A stretch of 64,000 nucleotides of DNA, taken from the NCBI RefSeq assembly GCF_947242115.1, contig NC_074725.1:23293898-23357897 (forward strand). The letters run 5' to 3'. Under the pieces are notes generated by a model. The model did not search any database, was not told where the DNA came from, and worked only from the letters and a program-made list of their open reading frames with translations. The position numbers were made by a program, and so were the translations under genes. This document shows positions 48,670 through 60,589 of this stretch, in pieces (position 1 is the first letter of the stretch; every line of letters begins with the position of its first letter). This DNA is from Biomphalaria glabrata. Lineage: Eukaryota > Mollusca > Gastropoda > Planorbidae.

Positions 48670-50890
48670 TGCCAACTGTATTATACCTACCCCCTCTCCC
48701 CCGATCTAGATCTGGTCATCTTTAAATTGGTTTACTCATTATCATTAACTACTGAACGAAAGAAAGTTACAGATTAAAAAAAAGAGTTAATTAGTGCCTA
48801 AACGGATAGAATGTTTTGTACTTTTAGACATAAATATATCGTCTTTCAAATACATAGTTGGTAGAAATTTCGAATAAAAAAATCCTGTTATCTCAAGTTA
48901 AAACTTGAATAATAACAATTATATGGAGTTTTTTGTTTACAAAGAAGTTTGTTCGAGTTGTTCAAAAGTTATTGTTAGCTATTAACAGATATAAAACGCC
49001 TACAACGGTTTAGTTGTACTAGCTGTCTTAAGCTATAAGCCAACAACCGACCAACAACGGGGAGGGGGGAGGGGAGCGGAGAAAAAAATGTTCAGACTCC
49101 TAGCCGACTTGAGTGGAAACCTGCCGTATCTTTAATTCTACCTTCAGGAGGAACTTTGTACAACACTTACAAATTATGTAAACAAGACTATTCCAAAAAA
49201 AAACCCAGCAACAACGTTTTCGTGAAATTTCTTTTTTTTTATTACATTCTAAAAAAAAAAAAAAAAAAAAAAACTCACAGACCTCACTATGGGAGCCTAC
49301 ATCGCGCCTCTGGGCTACAGCTTCTAAAAGGGTCTCGAACGAAAATCTAGGGAGTCGCCACCCGAGAATGTGAGAAACACTGCCTTACTATGTTTTATTT
49401 CAAGTCATTGTATAAGTGACTTGTACTTTGGAGTATTTACTTTGTATTAGACTCATGAAAATATTTAGGGCTGAGTTGCTTCATTTGTTGGATAAATTTA
49501 TAGGCAACTCTTAATCAGTGTATGTCAGATGATTGTGGATACAATGCACATCTTTCCAAAATACAATCGTGATAATTATTATGAAAGTTTACGAACGTTG
49601 AAAAAGTTCTAATGGCTTTTGTATTTGAAGCTTTTATTTATTATTCTACTTTAAATTGGAATAAGAAACACCTAAACATACCCACGTGCAGACCATGTAA
49701 CACTATTGAGCAGTCAAAGTTATCGAGAATTGTATATAGATTATGACTTATGATCATTGTAATATACCCGTCGCAGCTCATGAATTATAATCGTCGCAAA
49801 AATAGGAGAATAAGCGAGCAGTCATAACGAGATCAGTTTTTAATGTTTATCACAAAGAATTAATAATCCAGATTTCTTTAGGACGTATAGTCAAAATTGT
49901 TTCTAGTACATGGCTTATAGTTGTACTTGAGGGATACAACAGCGGTGCAAAAATGCAAGGAAAAATTGGAATGATCTACAAAAAATAGATTTAAATCAAA
50001 GGCCACTTTTGGAACAGCGTCCAGCTCAGTCTTAATGGAATTGTTTTTTAGAGAAAAAAAAAAAAGGGGGGCGGCATTTTTAGTTTTGCATGCAGGCGGC
50101 CACAACCCTCGCGGCGGCCCTGTGCAGAGGTGATTAAATTATTTGGGATGAAAATTAAATTGAATTTACTACGACTGGGGGGGGGGGGGGGGATAATTTA
50201 TGAAAAATCAAGAGTATTCATAACAAAGATTCCCCCCCCCCCCCCCCCCGAAAGGCGGGAAGTTGATAATTGAGACAAATGTTAATTCTATTGGACAGAC
50301 AAAGTTCTAAGTACGGCTTTTGTTTTTACCCACACAAAATGATTTTTTGAACTGGGTCCAAGGTTATAAATAATAATGCAGTAAAACCTATGACTCTCGA
50401 CTTTGTGAACGACATCTGATAGATTGACATGGTCCATTGTTCATAATCCTACACCTCATGCTATACACAGTCCCAGATCATGACCACCTGAACTGTACAT
50501 TATTATGATGGCATTACATGGTAGGGTTATTACACTGGGTACCGAGTCGTAAATATCAGGATCTTTAATCCGTTAGGGGGATCTGGCACCATATATTGAG
50601 TTGCATAAAGCATCCTTTCATTCCCCATCACCTTTTTTTTAAAAATCAGTGGACAAGAAAGCCAAATGTTTTTTTTTAAATCTTTATTGAAATGGTCAGA
50701 TATAGATAGATGTTTGTCAATCTCAATGTCGAGTTAGTGGGTCATCTAGTTTTCAAACGAAATTATATTCTCAGCGAATAAGAAAAGTTTGTGTTTTTTT
50801 TTGTTTTCTTCTGTTACATAGCTGTTTTTATTTGTTTTGTGCATTCTTATTAAAGGGCCACATGCACCGTTCAAGTGAGGTTAGGGCCTT
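48670..50890. other. No gene recognised; homopolymer runs
   Basis: AT-rich intergenic DNA 3' of gene B. It contains a 16-G run at 50177-50192 and an 18-C run at 50232-50249, and a GGCGGCCACAACCCTCGCGG fragment near 50095 that looks like a DNA-transposon end. Confidence 0.6.
50827..50832 (-). terminator. Candidate poly(A) signal of TNF-like gene B
   Basis: AATAAA on the minus strand, about 70 nt after the stop codon at 50900. Confidence 0.5.
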
Positions 50891-50899
50891 GAAGTCACT

Positions 50900-53800
50900 C
50901 TATGAGGATCCCTGTGCAGGCTTGTCTTCTGAGAGTAAAACAAAGTAAAGAATTGAGGCTTTTCCACTTTCTAGGCGGATTATTGTATTGGGAACCATTG
51001 TCTTCAAAACAATGACATCTCCGTTTCTCAATGCGAGAACACCTACAACAAAAAAAAAGAGATCAACAAAAAGTACTCACTAAAACAAAGGTAGGTTTCT
51101 TTCCTAACTATCCACATACCTACCTAAATATCCCCCAAGGTTTGCCCACCTATTCACATAATTAATTATCCACTTACGTTACTACACCTACCTAATAATC
51201 AACATACCCAACTACCTAACAATCCACATGCCTATCTACATATATCAGCCATGCAATTACATACAAACCGGATTTGTGTTTGAGCTAACAACATAAACTT
51301 TCTTGGTTGTCACAATCAAAAATAGATGTTTTTCCTTAAATACATCATTTTTAGTGCATCACTAGCTGTGTTTATAGGGTAAATAAAATAAATTATACTT
51401 TATAGCTTTTATATAGGGCTACTTTCATGCATATAGCATGTTCAAAGCGCTATGGTCCAATCTCATTTGTGGACCAGTGGGAGGGGGGGGGGGAGGGGTA
51501 TATGGGAGGTTTTCGGTGCTGCCTTTGGGCGTTCAGTAAACTCAACTCTGCTCGAGTCGGGTGTCGAATCTCGAGCCCCCTTCATAGGTAGCCAAGCCAA
51601 GATAAGTTTAAGTGTACTTGGTCTCTCGACCACGTAATGAAATAGAAATGCACTTACTTGACCAAACCTATTGTAAGTACACAGTAGTGCTTGAGAGAAG
51701 TACAGAGTTATTAAAATCTGCAAAATAAAAGACCCCGCTTCCAATAAAATTTGAATTCAAGTTTCAGCTGAACCCTTAGAGCCATCAGGTTACAAAATTA
51801 TTTATAAATATCTATTGGTTCTCAAAGCATTAATAGATTATTACATGTCCTTCTAGGAATATCATTCATATATATTTAATTTTTACAGTTACCTACCTTG
51901 AATGTTACATATTCTATATCGGCTGCTGTCAAAATAGTTAGAAGGACAGATGAAACCTCCTGGAGGGCAGGCTAGCATTGCTCTATTATTCACAAACAGT
52001 CCGATATTTGTATTGCTTAACTTGTCTATCAAAGTAATCTGTTGCGACAATAACGTACTTAATTTAATTAATTAAAAATTAATGGAACAGCTGTCCTCAC
52101 ACAATAAAACATTAACTCACACAATAAAATATTAACTCACACAATAAAATATTAACTCACACAATAAAATATTAACAATAAAACATTAACTCACACAATA
52201 AAACATTAACAATAAAACATTAACTCACACAATAAAACATAAACAATAAAACATTAACTCACAATATAAAACATTAACTCACACGATAAAACATTAACTA
52301 TAAAACATTAACTCACACAATAAAACATTAACTCACACAATAAAACATTAACTCACACAATAAATTATTAACTCTCACAAAAAAAATATTAACAATAAAA
52401 CATTAACTCACACGATAAAACATTAAATTACATACTATCCTATCAACTAACCTAAAGATATCTGATCAACATATGTAGCACTATGATATTGAATGTCATT
52501 GAGCCACACATACGTCATATGTTTGTTGTATGTCTCGATAAGATGCCCCCCCCCCCCCCCATGGCTAATGAAATATATAAAAAGATACTTTAAGAGTAAT
52601 TTAAATGTATCCGTAACTCTACATTTCTTTTTGTCCCTATGTTGTTAGTTCAAACAGACTATAGACTTGTAAATATAAGGAAAAGCTTGAACTTGATCAA
52701 TGATGTAGAACAAACAAATAGTTATAACTTAGATGTCAATTATACTATTCTCACCAGCAATAACTAAACATGCACAAAAATAAAACTTCTTTAGTTTCAT
52801 CATTTGAATCTCTCCCTCCCTTCCTCCTTCCCTCTACCCCTCTCTATCTCTCTTCATTTCCCTCTCTAGTCCTCTCTCTCTCTCTCTCTCTACAGTTTAT
52901 ATCCTTACATTAAAGTGTACGCTATATAAGCCAGATTTGTTCACAGTAAACTCGCCTCTCTTCCAGTTGTTTACATGTACCAGTGGAGTAATATCACTTT
53001 CATTGCTCACATTAAAGATGCCAAGAGGACTATCTGTAGAGAATAATATCAAATCAAGATAGAACAAGTTATCTAAGGGCTACAAATAGGCTGACATTTT
53101 GTTCTGCACAATACAATATACTAATTGACTTGAAAACACTCTGAAATGTTGACAAAAATACTAGTCGGCTGAACAAAAAACAACAACAAATGTAAAATAA
53201 ATCTTCAAACATTCGATTGCAAAAATCTAAACATCCAAGAGACATAGAGAGCGAGTTAATATATCTATTAACGTTGTTAAGACTCTTATGACGTGAGTAC
53301 TTTCCAGACACACTATTTATAGAGGCTAGAATCAAAAAAACTTTTCAAATGAAATATCAAATTCTTTGATCTAACTATTTAGATACTGAACACCTTACCT
53401 TTACTTGGATAAGTAATTATGTTCTCTATGTTTACCACTGCAATGTGAGGAGCCCATAACTCTCTTTCTGTAAACGTGTTTTCGCCTTATGATAAGAAGA
53501 AGAGATAATATAAATACTGGGTTTTACTAAGTTTTTATTTTTGGCGTTTATTTAGTTTGTTTATTCACCTTCACCCTCACCAATCCCTTAGTCTGCTGGA
53601 CCATTAGGGAACCACGCAAGATTTATCGATCGTCTTTCTCCATTCCTTTCTGGTCTTTTGCCTTGAATAGAACCTCTTTCAATGGCAGGCCCGTCCATTC
53701 TTTTATGTTGTCTTCCCATCGTTTTCTCTGTCTGCCTCTTCTTCTTTTTCTTGGTACTGTTCCTTGAAGGAAGGTCTTCGCGAGCCACGAAGACCCTGTA

Positions 53801-56800
53801 ATATGGCCATAGACTATTAGTTTTTTTTTTAATAGTTAGCAGGTCATCGTGTGGTCCAATCGTAGTAACCCTGTCTCTAATATCCTCGTTTGTGATGCGG
53901 TCTTTACATGTGATACATAGTATACTTCTGTAGCATCTCAGTTCCATTGCTAGGATCCTCCTCTCTAGCTCTGTAGTCATCGCCCAAAACTCACAAACAT
54001 ATAAAAATGTGGCCATGACTGGAGAGCGCATCAGTCTGAATTTGGTGTCGAGGGCTATGTTTTTGTCTTTCCATATTGTTTTGAGTTTTGCAAGTGCTGC
54101 TGTGGAATGTGCGATTCGGGACAATAGTTCAGGTTTGATTTCTTCATCTAAGACGATAGATCCAAAGTACTTGAAACTACTGACATTCCCCCAATGCTGA
54201 TACCCCCTTTTTTAATTGGTTAGATTTTGGAATGAAAGTAAAACAGAGCTATGCAAATAGACATGTTTGATTTATTAGGAAAATATAATGGATTGGGAAT
54301 TTAAAGAGAGGCATTTAAGTGAATATTGTATTTGATGTATTTTAATGTTTTGCTTAAGTAAATTGGAATAAAACAATAATGTTAAAGTATTATAAAAAAA
54401 TATATTGAGTGACGACAGGGTATAACGAATTTCCTAGCTACAAAAATACAGCATGCTCAAATACTCATAAATGCACAAAGATAAAGATACTTTTCTTATT
54501 CAATGTGTTAGGACAAATTCATATAAGTGTCTTTTGAAATGGGTTGCCTGAATATCCCAATAAAAGCAATGACTTGCAGAGTTTAAGTCTCTAACTAGCA
54601 CGACGAGATTAACATATGGATACGTGTAGAACGTGATTATCTTCTTTTTTGAGGGAGCTTTTCTGTATAAGTATAGTAACTTTAGGACCTACATATTCTG
54701 TAATGTATAAGTATAGTTACTTTAGGACCTACATATTCTGTAATGTATAAGTATAGTTACTTTAGGACCTACCTATTGAACTATTCTGTAATCTATAACT
54801 ATAAGATAAGCAAAGTTACTTTAGGACCGAAACATTTTAAATCTCACTGGTATTCACGGTTTAGAAGCTATAAACATTGAACTATCGACATACAAAAACA
54901 AAATAAAACTGATGCTTACCCGCTGCCTTAGATTTTAACGTCTTGTACGGGAATATTTTGTAAAATTTCGCTTCATAGCTGGCCGACTCTAAACTCTGAA
55001 TGTAATAAAAGATTGATTAGATTATGATTGATGGCCACATAAGGGGTCAAGAGATCAATTCTCATTGGATCAAATGTTTTAGATCTTATCCTTTTCATTG
55101 TTTTTCTGTGAAATTAATTCCAGTGGGCGAACGGCCCTCTGGTGTAAAGGTGTGGTGAAGCTTTTTTTTTTCACCCCAAGGAAGTCCCTTGTCCTCTCTG
55201 TCAACGTCTGTATCAGGAAGCCATATTGAGGTCAAAAGTTCATTCATTCGTTCGCTAAGAACGAAGTCATAGTTTCCCCCATCCTAAGATTTTTTTTTTA
55301 CGGAGATACACACATGCACCTGATTTACAATGTTTCCAGGCTATAGATTGTTTATTTAATTATTTTTTGGTAGTACCGACCTTTCTTTTTTTCTTTGCTC
55401 TTTCTCGCATTTTAACTCTCCACTAAAAAATGTTAGAACTCTAGAATCTGTTACGTTGAATTGGAATGCCCCGCTTTATAATCACATAGTTAATTTCCCC
55501 TTTCAGACCTAGCGATCTATAGGGCAGATGATGTAAAGGTCATCTGTTTCTGTGGCCCACGGTTAACGAGGGTGGCGTGTGGCCAGCACAACGACCAACC
55601 GCCTTTACTTTTCCCCAACCAACGTCAGGTACCTATTAGAGGTGAATGGACTCAATATATATTGTTGTAAATCTCTTATGGTGCGCACTAGCGCACTGTT
55701 CAACACGAGCAATAGACGGCATGTTGATACGGGGAAGAAAGACGGCATGTTGATACGAGGAAGAAAGACGGCATGTTGATACGAGGAAGAAAGACGGCAT
55801 GTTGATACGGGGAAGAAAGACGGCATGCTGATACGGGGAAGAAAGACGGCATGTTGATACGAGGAAGAAAGACGGCATGTTGATACAAGGAAGAAAGACG
55901 GCATGTTGATACGGGGAAGAAAGACGGCATGTTGATACGAAGAAGAAAGACTGTTGAGACCGGCTGATAGGAATCTGAGCAGTCTGGAGCTAAGAGCCGT
56001 CCTTATTGCTCTCAGAGAACTGCATTAACTCTTTCTCTCCTAACTGACGATACCAGCGTTGATTCCACCAGAATGTGGTAAATAATTACGGAGAGAAAGA
56101 GTTAAGGGCCTGGAGTGGTCGGTTAAACGGTTTGAATATAGGAAAAGACTGGTGAATCTAAAGACAAGACTCTTTGTGTATTGATGGCTGAAGCCTGAAG
56201 TCACTGTCTTTGTGTTTTAAAACTGTTAATGAACACATCGTCTGTTATTACTTCCTTTCGATGAGTGCTTTCCTTTGTGTTTCCCATTAGTGTGGTACTA
56301 TAAATAGGAATAATATTTGTTATGAGGAATATTTTATAAATAAAAAAAAACTTTCAGAAACATCCCTATTTTAGACATTTGAGTTCTAGATAGTTTTTGT
56401 ACTGAGCTATTTAAAAAAAAATCATAATATTTTTAAAATTATATTTTTAAATGCGTAAAATTAGTTTTTAAAATGGCGATATATTTAGACAAATACTTAC
56501 CACGCTCTCTGAATGGAAAGAAAAGAAAAAGAAATATTAAGAACACGTGTGTGTCTAGGAGTAAGGTAAAAACAACAAACAACTATAGGTCTACAGTATA
56601 TTGTCTGCCCACCCCAATTTATCTTTAGACCATTACCTTCATGCGCTCAAAAAAAGGACTTTATTTTATTACTATTATAGAAATGAACTTATTCTCTGGC
56701 TCTGCCAGGGTCGAGGTTCGTTAGAGGGAAACAAATTTCATTGTAGTCACCTTATCAATGTGATGTGGCAGGTCTGCAACAGTAGGGTCTACTGACCTCT

Positions 56801-58061
56801 GAATCTTTGTATGCATGTTTAGTCGCTTAATTTCCAAGCTTATGTTTTTTTTTCTTTTTTTTTTTGTTATTCAATTTTTCTCTTTATACTGCGAGATAGT
56901 GGTACTTACGCTACTGCGATGACAAGGATAATTGAGGATTTCGCTGTTGTTAGTCAATAAAGAGTAAATCTGGGCGTTTAAAATTCAACGTCTTGTCAGT
57001 CAAAATACGTCTAAACCAGTATAGTAGGTGGCGCTCAGTGGCTGAGTGGTTGAGCGCTTGGCTTCCGAACCTGGACTACTTGGTTGGAATCTTGGTGAAG
57101 ACTGGGATTTTGAATTTCGGGATTTTTAGCACGCCCCTGAGTCGACCCAATTAAAGGCGGTTGGTCGTTGTGCTAGCCATATGGCACCCTAATCAACCGT
57201 TCCTTATAGAAGCATATGTCTTTACATAGTATAGTAGGTAATTGGGTTGTAATTTGATGCCAACAATAGTCAAGTGTACTTTATAGCCCATCTACCTCTC
57301 AGTGCAGCATTGTTCCGTGTTTTATTTATATCTTCATCTATATTACGTTTAAGAGACATGCATTTATTTAGTAGTACTAGTAAAACAATTGTCTGTGACC
57401 TGTCTATTCACTACAGGTAGAATCACACACACACACATATATATATATAGGTCTGTGGGTAGAAAACAATATCAATCTTACTTCAGGACACATTAGACAT
57501 TACATAAGTTCTTTAATGTGTTTAAACAGTTATTTCTAACTTACTTTTAGGAGGGACTTTCTTTTTGTTCACGTCTTCGCAGTAGCTTTGTAATACATCG
57601 TGAATATTGATTTTGCAGTTAGTACTTTGTACGTTTCTTACATTTCTGGTTAATTTATGAAAGAACGTTTCAGTGACCTGTGTTGTGTCTCGAGATTTTG
57701 TCTTCCCATTCTTAGAATTGAATTGACTTTCGGACAATCTTTGCAGGTGCCCGGGTTCAATGTTTTCTTTATGTTTAATGACTTCACCGTCCTGTACTGA
57801 CTGGTCTGCTGCTAGATCTTGATCTAAATTCTTTCTGGCTACGGCTAGAGCATTTCGATGATCTAGGTCAAGTAAATACGTTTCCAAGTTATGTACTCGC
57901 CGTTGCAGTTGAAACAGACATACTGATAAAACAACAACGGTCAGTAACAGAACACAGACTAGATGAAACAATAATTTGACTGATGCAGAGTGGACAAATG
58001 ACCGATCCTGGACATCCGTAGTTTTCTCCACCAAGTCTTGATCTTTTTTGTCTGCAAACAT
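50900..58061 (-). CDS. TNF superfamily ligand-like protein B (type II membrane, TNF domain)
   Basis: Exons: 58061-57545, 56508-56501 (8 nt), 54995-54920, 53467-53399, 53033-52909, 52038-51897, 51042-50900. The total is 1080 nt, or 359 residues plus TAG. An in-frame TAA just upstream supports the ATG. Residues: short cytoplasmic tail 1-28, helix 30-50 (LLFHLVCVLLLTVVVLSVCLF), heptad-like region 51-85, polar stalk, RNVR minimal furin-type motif at 139-142, then the TNF homology domain from about 175. Landmarks are ESASYEAKFY, FTVNKSGLYSVHFN, LFVNNRAMLACPPGGF, YRICNIQGVLALRNGD and FVLLSED near the end. It aligns with gene A exon for exon with the same intron phases, but the residues have diverged widely, so the duplication is old. 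Family role: trimeric ligand in immune or death signalling; the receptor is unknown. Confidence 0.9.
52090..52430. repeat. About 20-bp tandem repeat (TTAACTCACACAATAAAACA)
   Basis: About 17 imperfect units alternating between full and shortened forms (missing ACTCACAC). In an intron of TNF-like gene B. Confidence 0.85.
53565..54210 (-). mobile_element. LINE fragment with C-terminal RT region (family X)
   Basis: The minus strand encodes SRIAHSTAALAKLKTIWKDK, then FRLMRSPVMATFLYVCEFWA, ELRCYRSILCI and DRITNEDIRDR, the region following the reverse transcriptase in several LINE clades. It ends RRSINLAWFPNGPAD. 5'-truncated and with little 3' region. In a gene B intron, same strand as the gene. 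Confidence 0.8.
54440..54650 (+). mobile_element. CR1-like LINE 3' end, decayed
   Basis: Frames read VRTNSYKCLL and AEFKSLTSTTRLTYG, the usual last motifs of CR1/L2-type LINE ORFs. Frames are interrupted. Confidence 0.55.
54662..54780. repeat. About 41-bp tandem repeat, 3 units
   Basis: TAAGTATAGTTACTTTAGGA followed by CCTACATATTCTGTAATG, three times, then a broken fourth unit. In a gene B intron. Confidence 0.85.
55495..55640 (-). repeat. SINE family B, 3' portion
   Basis: TTTCAGACCTAGCGATCTAT through GGCCAGCACAACGACCAACC, as in 28850-29085. The tRNA-like head is missing. Confidence 0.75.
55715..55949. repeat. 26-bp minisatellite, 9 units
   Basis: Unit start GACGGCATGTTGATACGNGG, at 55715 and every 26 bp. 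Open in several frames, so the 76-99-codon minus-strand ORFs are artefacts. In a gene B intron. Confidence 0.95.
56025..56105. mobile_element. 81-bp MITE with TTAA ends
   Basis: TTAACTCTTTCTCTCC at the left is perfectly mirrored by GGAGAGAAAGAGTTAA at the right. TTAA duplication fits piggyBac-type movement. The first ten bases match the ends of the piggyBac-like fossil at 22602-24096. In a gene B intron. Confidence 0.75.
56501..56508 (-). other. 8-nt microexon of TNF-like gene B
   Basis: Minus strand: a pure pyrimidine-rich tract ending CCATTCAG, then AGAGCGTG, then GTAAGTATT. It joins AAA-A to AG-AGC-GTG and then AGT-TTA-GAG, bridging phase 1 to phase 0. Direct joining of the flanking exons gives a stop after about seven codons. 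Both splice sites are close to consensus. Confidence 0.8.
57028..57225 (+). repeat. tRNA-derived SINE, family B
   Basis: GTGGCTGAGTGGTTGAGCGC A box, TTGGTTGGAATCTTGGTGAA B-box region, GGGATTTTGAATTTCGGGAT, GCGGTTGGTCGTTGTGCTAG. In intron 1 of gene B, opposite strand. Confidence 0.85.
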
Positions 58062-58564
58062 TTCTTCTTGGATTTAAAGGATTAACGAAATTAGACTTCT
58101 TTTCTTATTGTCAGTGACTGGCGATATAAACTGATATTACAAAACCTATACGTTTGTTCAAAAGAGAGCTTGAATACAAATCTTGATGTCAGAGTGTAAT
58201 GCTTGAGAATAACATTCTACTTTCAAAGACGGCCGCAATACCTTGTGCATCTATTTAGCCAAATTGTAACGCTGGATATATTTTGATACATTTTGAGCTC
58301 TGTTGATTAAACAATGACACAGCGTTTATCAAATTGAATTATTATATTGCATCACCTGTTAAAATTTATGTTAAAAAAAAAGGGGGGGGGGGCGAAATAA
58401 CATTGTTCATAAATACAAATAAACAACATTTGAAAAGGAAATGCAGCAATAATGTTTTGCTTCAAATAGTTTGACAGTTTCGTTTTGTTTGTGACATTTT
58501 TTTGAGAAGAAAATGCAAGAAATTCGAAAACGAAAAAAGTATTTATATATAGGCCTTTACATCA

Positions 58565-59510
58565 TTGTTTGTGTTAATGGTTAGGCCAAAGTCCGAGCAT
58601 GCTCTTGAGCAGTCACTGACGATGCTCTGCAGATTATTTTCAGAGCAAAAAAGACTGTAGTCTTATATTTGCCTGCTCCAGGGAAAGACTACTCGGATCC
58701 AAGCATCAAGATAAATGGACATAATATAAACGCAGTGAACAGATTCACATATCTTGGCAGCACACTCTCCAGAAACGGAAAGATTGATAATGAAATCGAC
58801 CTGCGTATCGCCAAGGCCAGTGCATCCTATGGCAGACTGTCTAAAAATGTCTGGAACAGACGAGGTATCACCACAAATACAAAGCTATGGAGCTATAGAG
58901 CTGTCATCCTCCCTACATTGCAAAGAAACTGAACCACTTCCACGTGACATGTCTAAGAAAAATACTGAATGTCAAGACAAAATGCCAGACACTGAAGTCC
59001 TTCGAAGAGCGGGTCTGCAAAGCATCCACACAATCCTGATGCAGTCCCAGCTGCTATGGGCAGGACACGTCTGCAGAATGGAAGACCGTCGCATCCTTAA
59101 ACGACTCTTGTATGGCCAACTAAGCGAAGGAAAGCGCTCTCAAGGCGGTCAAAGAAAACAATTCAGGGACGCCCTTAAAGCTTCTCTGAATGCGTTCAGC
59201 ATAGACCCAGCCACCAGGGAGACAGAGGCACATGACAGAGCATCATATCGTCGCGCTGTGAAAACTGGCGCACAGGTTGCTGAGGAAAAGAGAACAACGC
59301 TGGCAAAAGAAAAACGCCAGAGAAGAAAAGCATGGCCAATGACACTAGCTCCAGCTGGAATAACCTGCCCAGTGTGCAGCAGAACATTTCGGGCTCACAT
59401 AGGTCTCACCAGCCACATTAGGAGGCATAAAACCCCAGTGCAAAGCCCTTAGCTACTTGGATGACAAAAGTGGTCATCATCGAACCACGATGGACGAACT
59501 ATATATACAT
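58565..59510 (+). mobile_element. LINE, 5'-truncated, C-terminal RT region and zinc finger
   Basis: Frames at 58669-58932 (NRFTYLGSTLSRNGKIDNEI) and 58954-59452 (EVLRRAGLQSIHTILMQSQL, WAGHVCRMEDRR, and the finger CPVCSRTF...HIRRH) together cover the thumb-to-finger region. One frame change lies between them near 58925. Same clade as the 43198 copy but older. No gene product is expected. Confidence 0.85.
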
Positions 59511-59599
59511 CATTTTAATAATAATATTTTAAATACATTTGCCTTTGTTATAAATGTTTAGGATCAGACTATCCGATCAGATTATTACATTCACCTGCA

Positions 59600-59695
59600 C
59601 AACTGTGAGGGATGGAAGCGGGCAGGGTTTGAACCCGGGACAGAGATGACAGTCCAGAGAACATACCACAGGACCCTTGACTGTATTAGACGACA
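59600..59695 (-). repeat. SINE family A fragment
   Basis: GAGGGATGGAAGCGGGCAGG and GTTTGAACCCGGGAC match the B-box part of family A. Confidence 0.6.
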
Positions 59696-60332
59696 TATCC
59701 CTGAGCTATCAATCGAAGCCATTCAATTTATGTTTAAAATAATCTCTTCTTTAAATATTGAGCTACTTACACACAAAAAAAGTTTTTTTTTATTGTTATT
59801 TTAATTTTCTTAAAAAAAAATGTACATAAAAGGTAGAAATAATATAAGTCGCTGAATTCATTAGAGCTTTATCTATTAAAAATGTATGCTTTAAAAAAAA
59901 GTAAGATATAGAAAAGTTACCTTAAAAATTGTGTTGCTTAAATTTGTTTATCGACTATGCGTTTCGACTGTACTATCCATGGACAGTACGCTACACAGTA
60001 AACACGTCAACCCAACGAAACTGAAAGGAAAATAAAATACCAGATCTACGGTAATCCATTTCCTTGATTAGCTATATACTCTGCTATGAGACACACTGTC
60101 TGTACACAGAGTCAAGGATGTTACACACTGTGTGCTCCTTAAGTTATTATATAAGATAGTATATCGCTCCTCTAATTATAGATAATGCCTGGGTCTAATG
60201 ATGTAAGACCTGATCCCTAAAGTCAAGTGTAGATGTACATTCAATTCTAAATATACAGCCGTTATTGCTCTGCTCATCCTATAGTCCCTGTTCTGTGACA
60301 AGATGTAAAGTTACATAGAATAGATGAGTTAT

Positions 60333-60490
60333 GGGGAGTGGCGTAGTTAGGTTGGGGGAAGGAGGGAGGATAATTTGAAAAATCCTTCCGGTCCCCCACT
60401 TCATGGGGGCTTCCAAATGAGTGTTTTTTACATTAAAAATCAAATATTACGCAAAATGCAGGGGCTATTCTGAAGGCCACCAAATTAGGT
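60333..60490. mobile_element. MITE-like element, short copy
   Basis: AGTGGCGTAGTTAGGTTGGG start, TTCCAAATGAGTGTTTTTTA and ACGCAAAATGCAGGGG inside. The right end is eroded. Confidence 0.65.
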
Positions 60491-60589
60491 GTTCAACCGT
60501 TCGACGACTGCTAGTTTTTGTTTATTTGCCAGCAGTAAAGTTTGGGTTTTCTTGACTTTCAAATTTACATTTTTTTTTCAAGTACTGTA

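Noticed and set aside
52090-52430. Repeat array resembling a CRISPR
   Set aside because: No unique spacers of constant length; a plain tandem repeat in a eukaryotic intron.
55605-55930. MPSFF...VSTCRLSS repeat ORFs in several minus frames
   Set aside because: 26-bp minisatellite open in several frames; not a gene.
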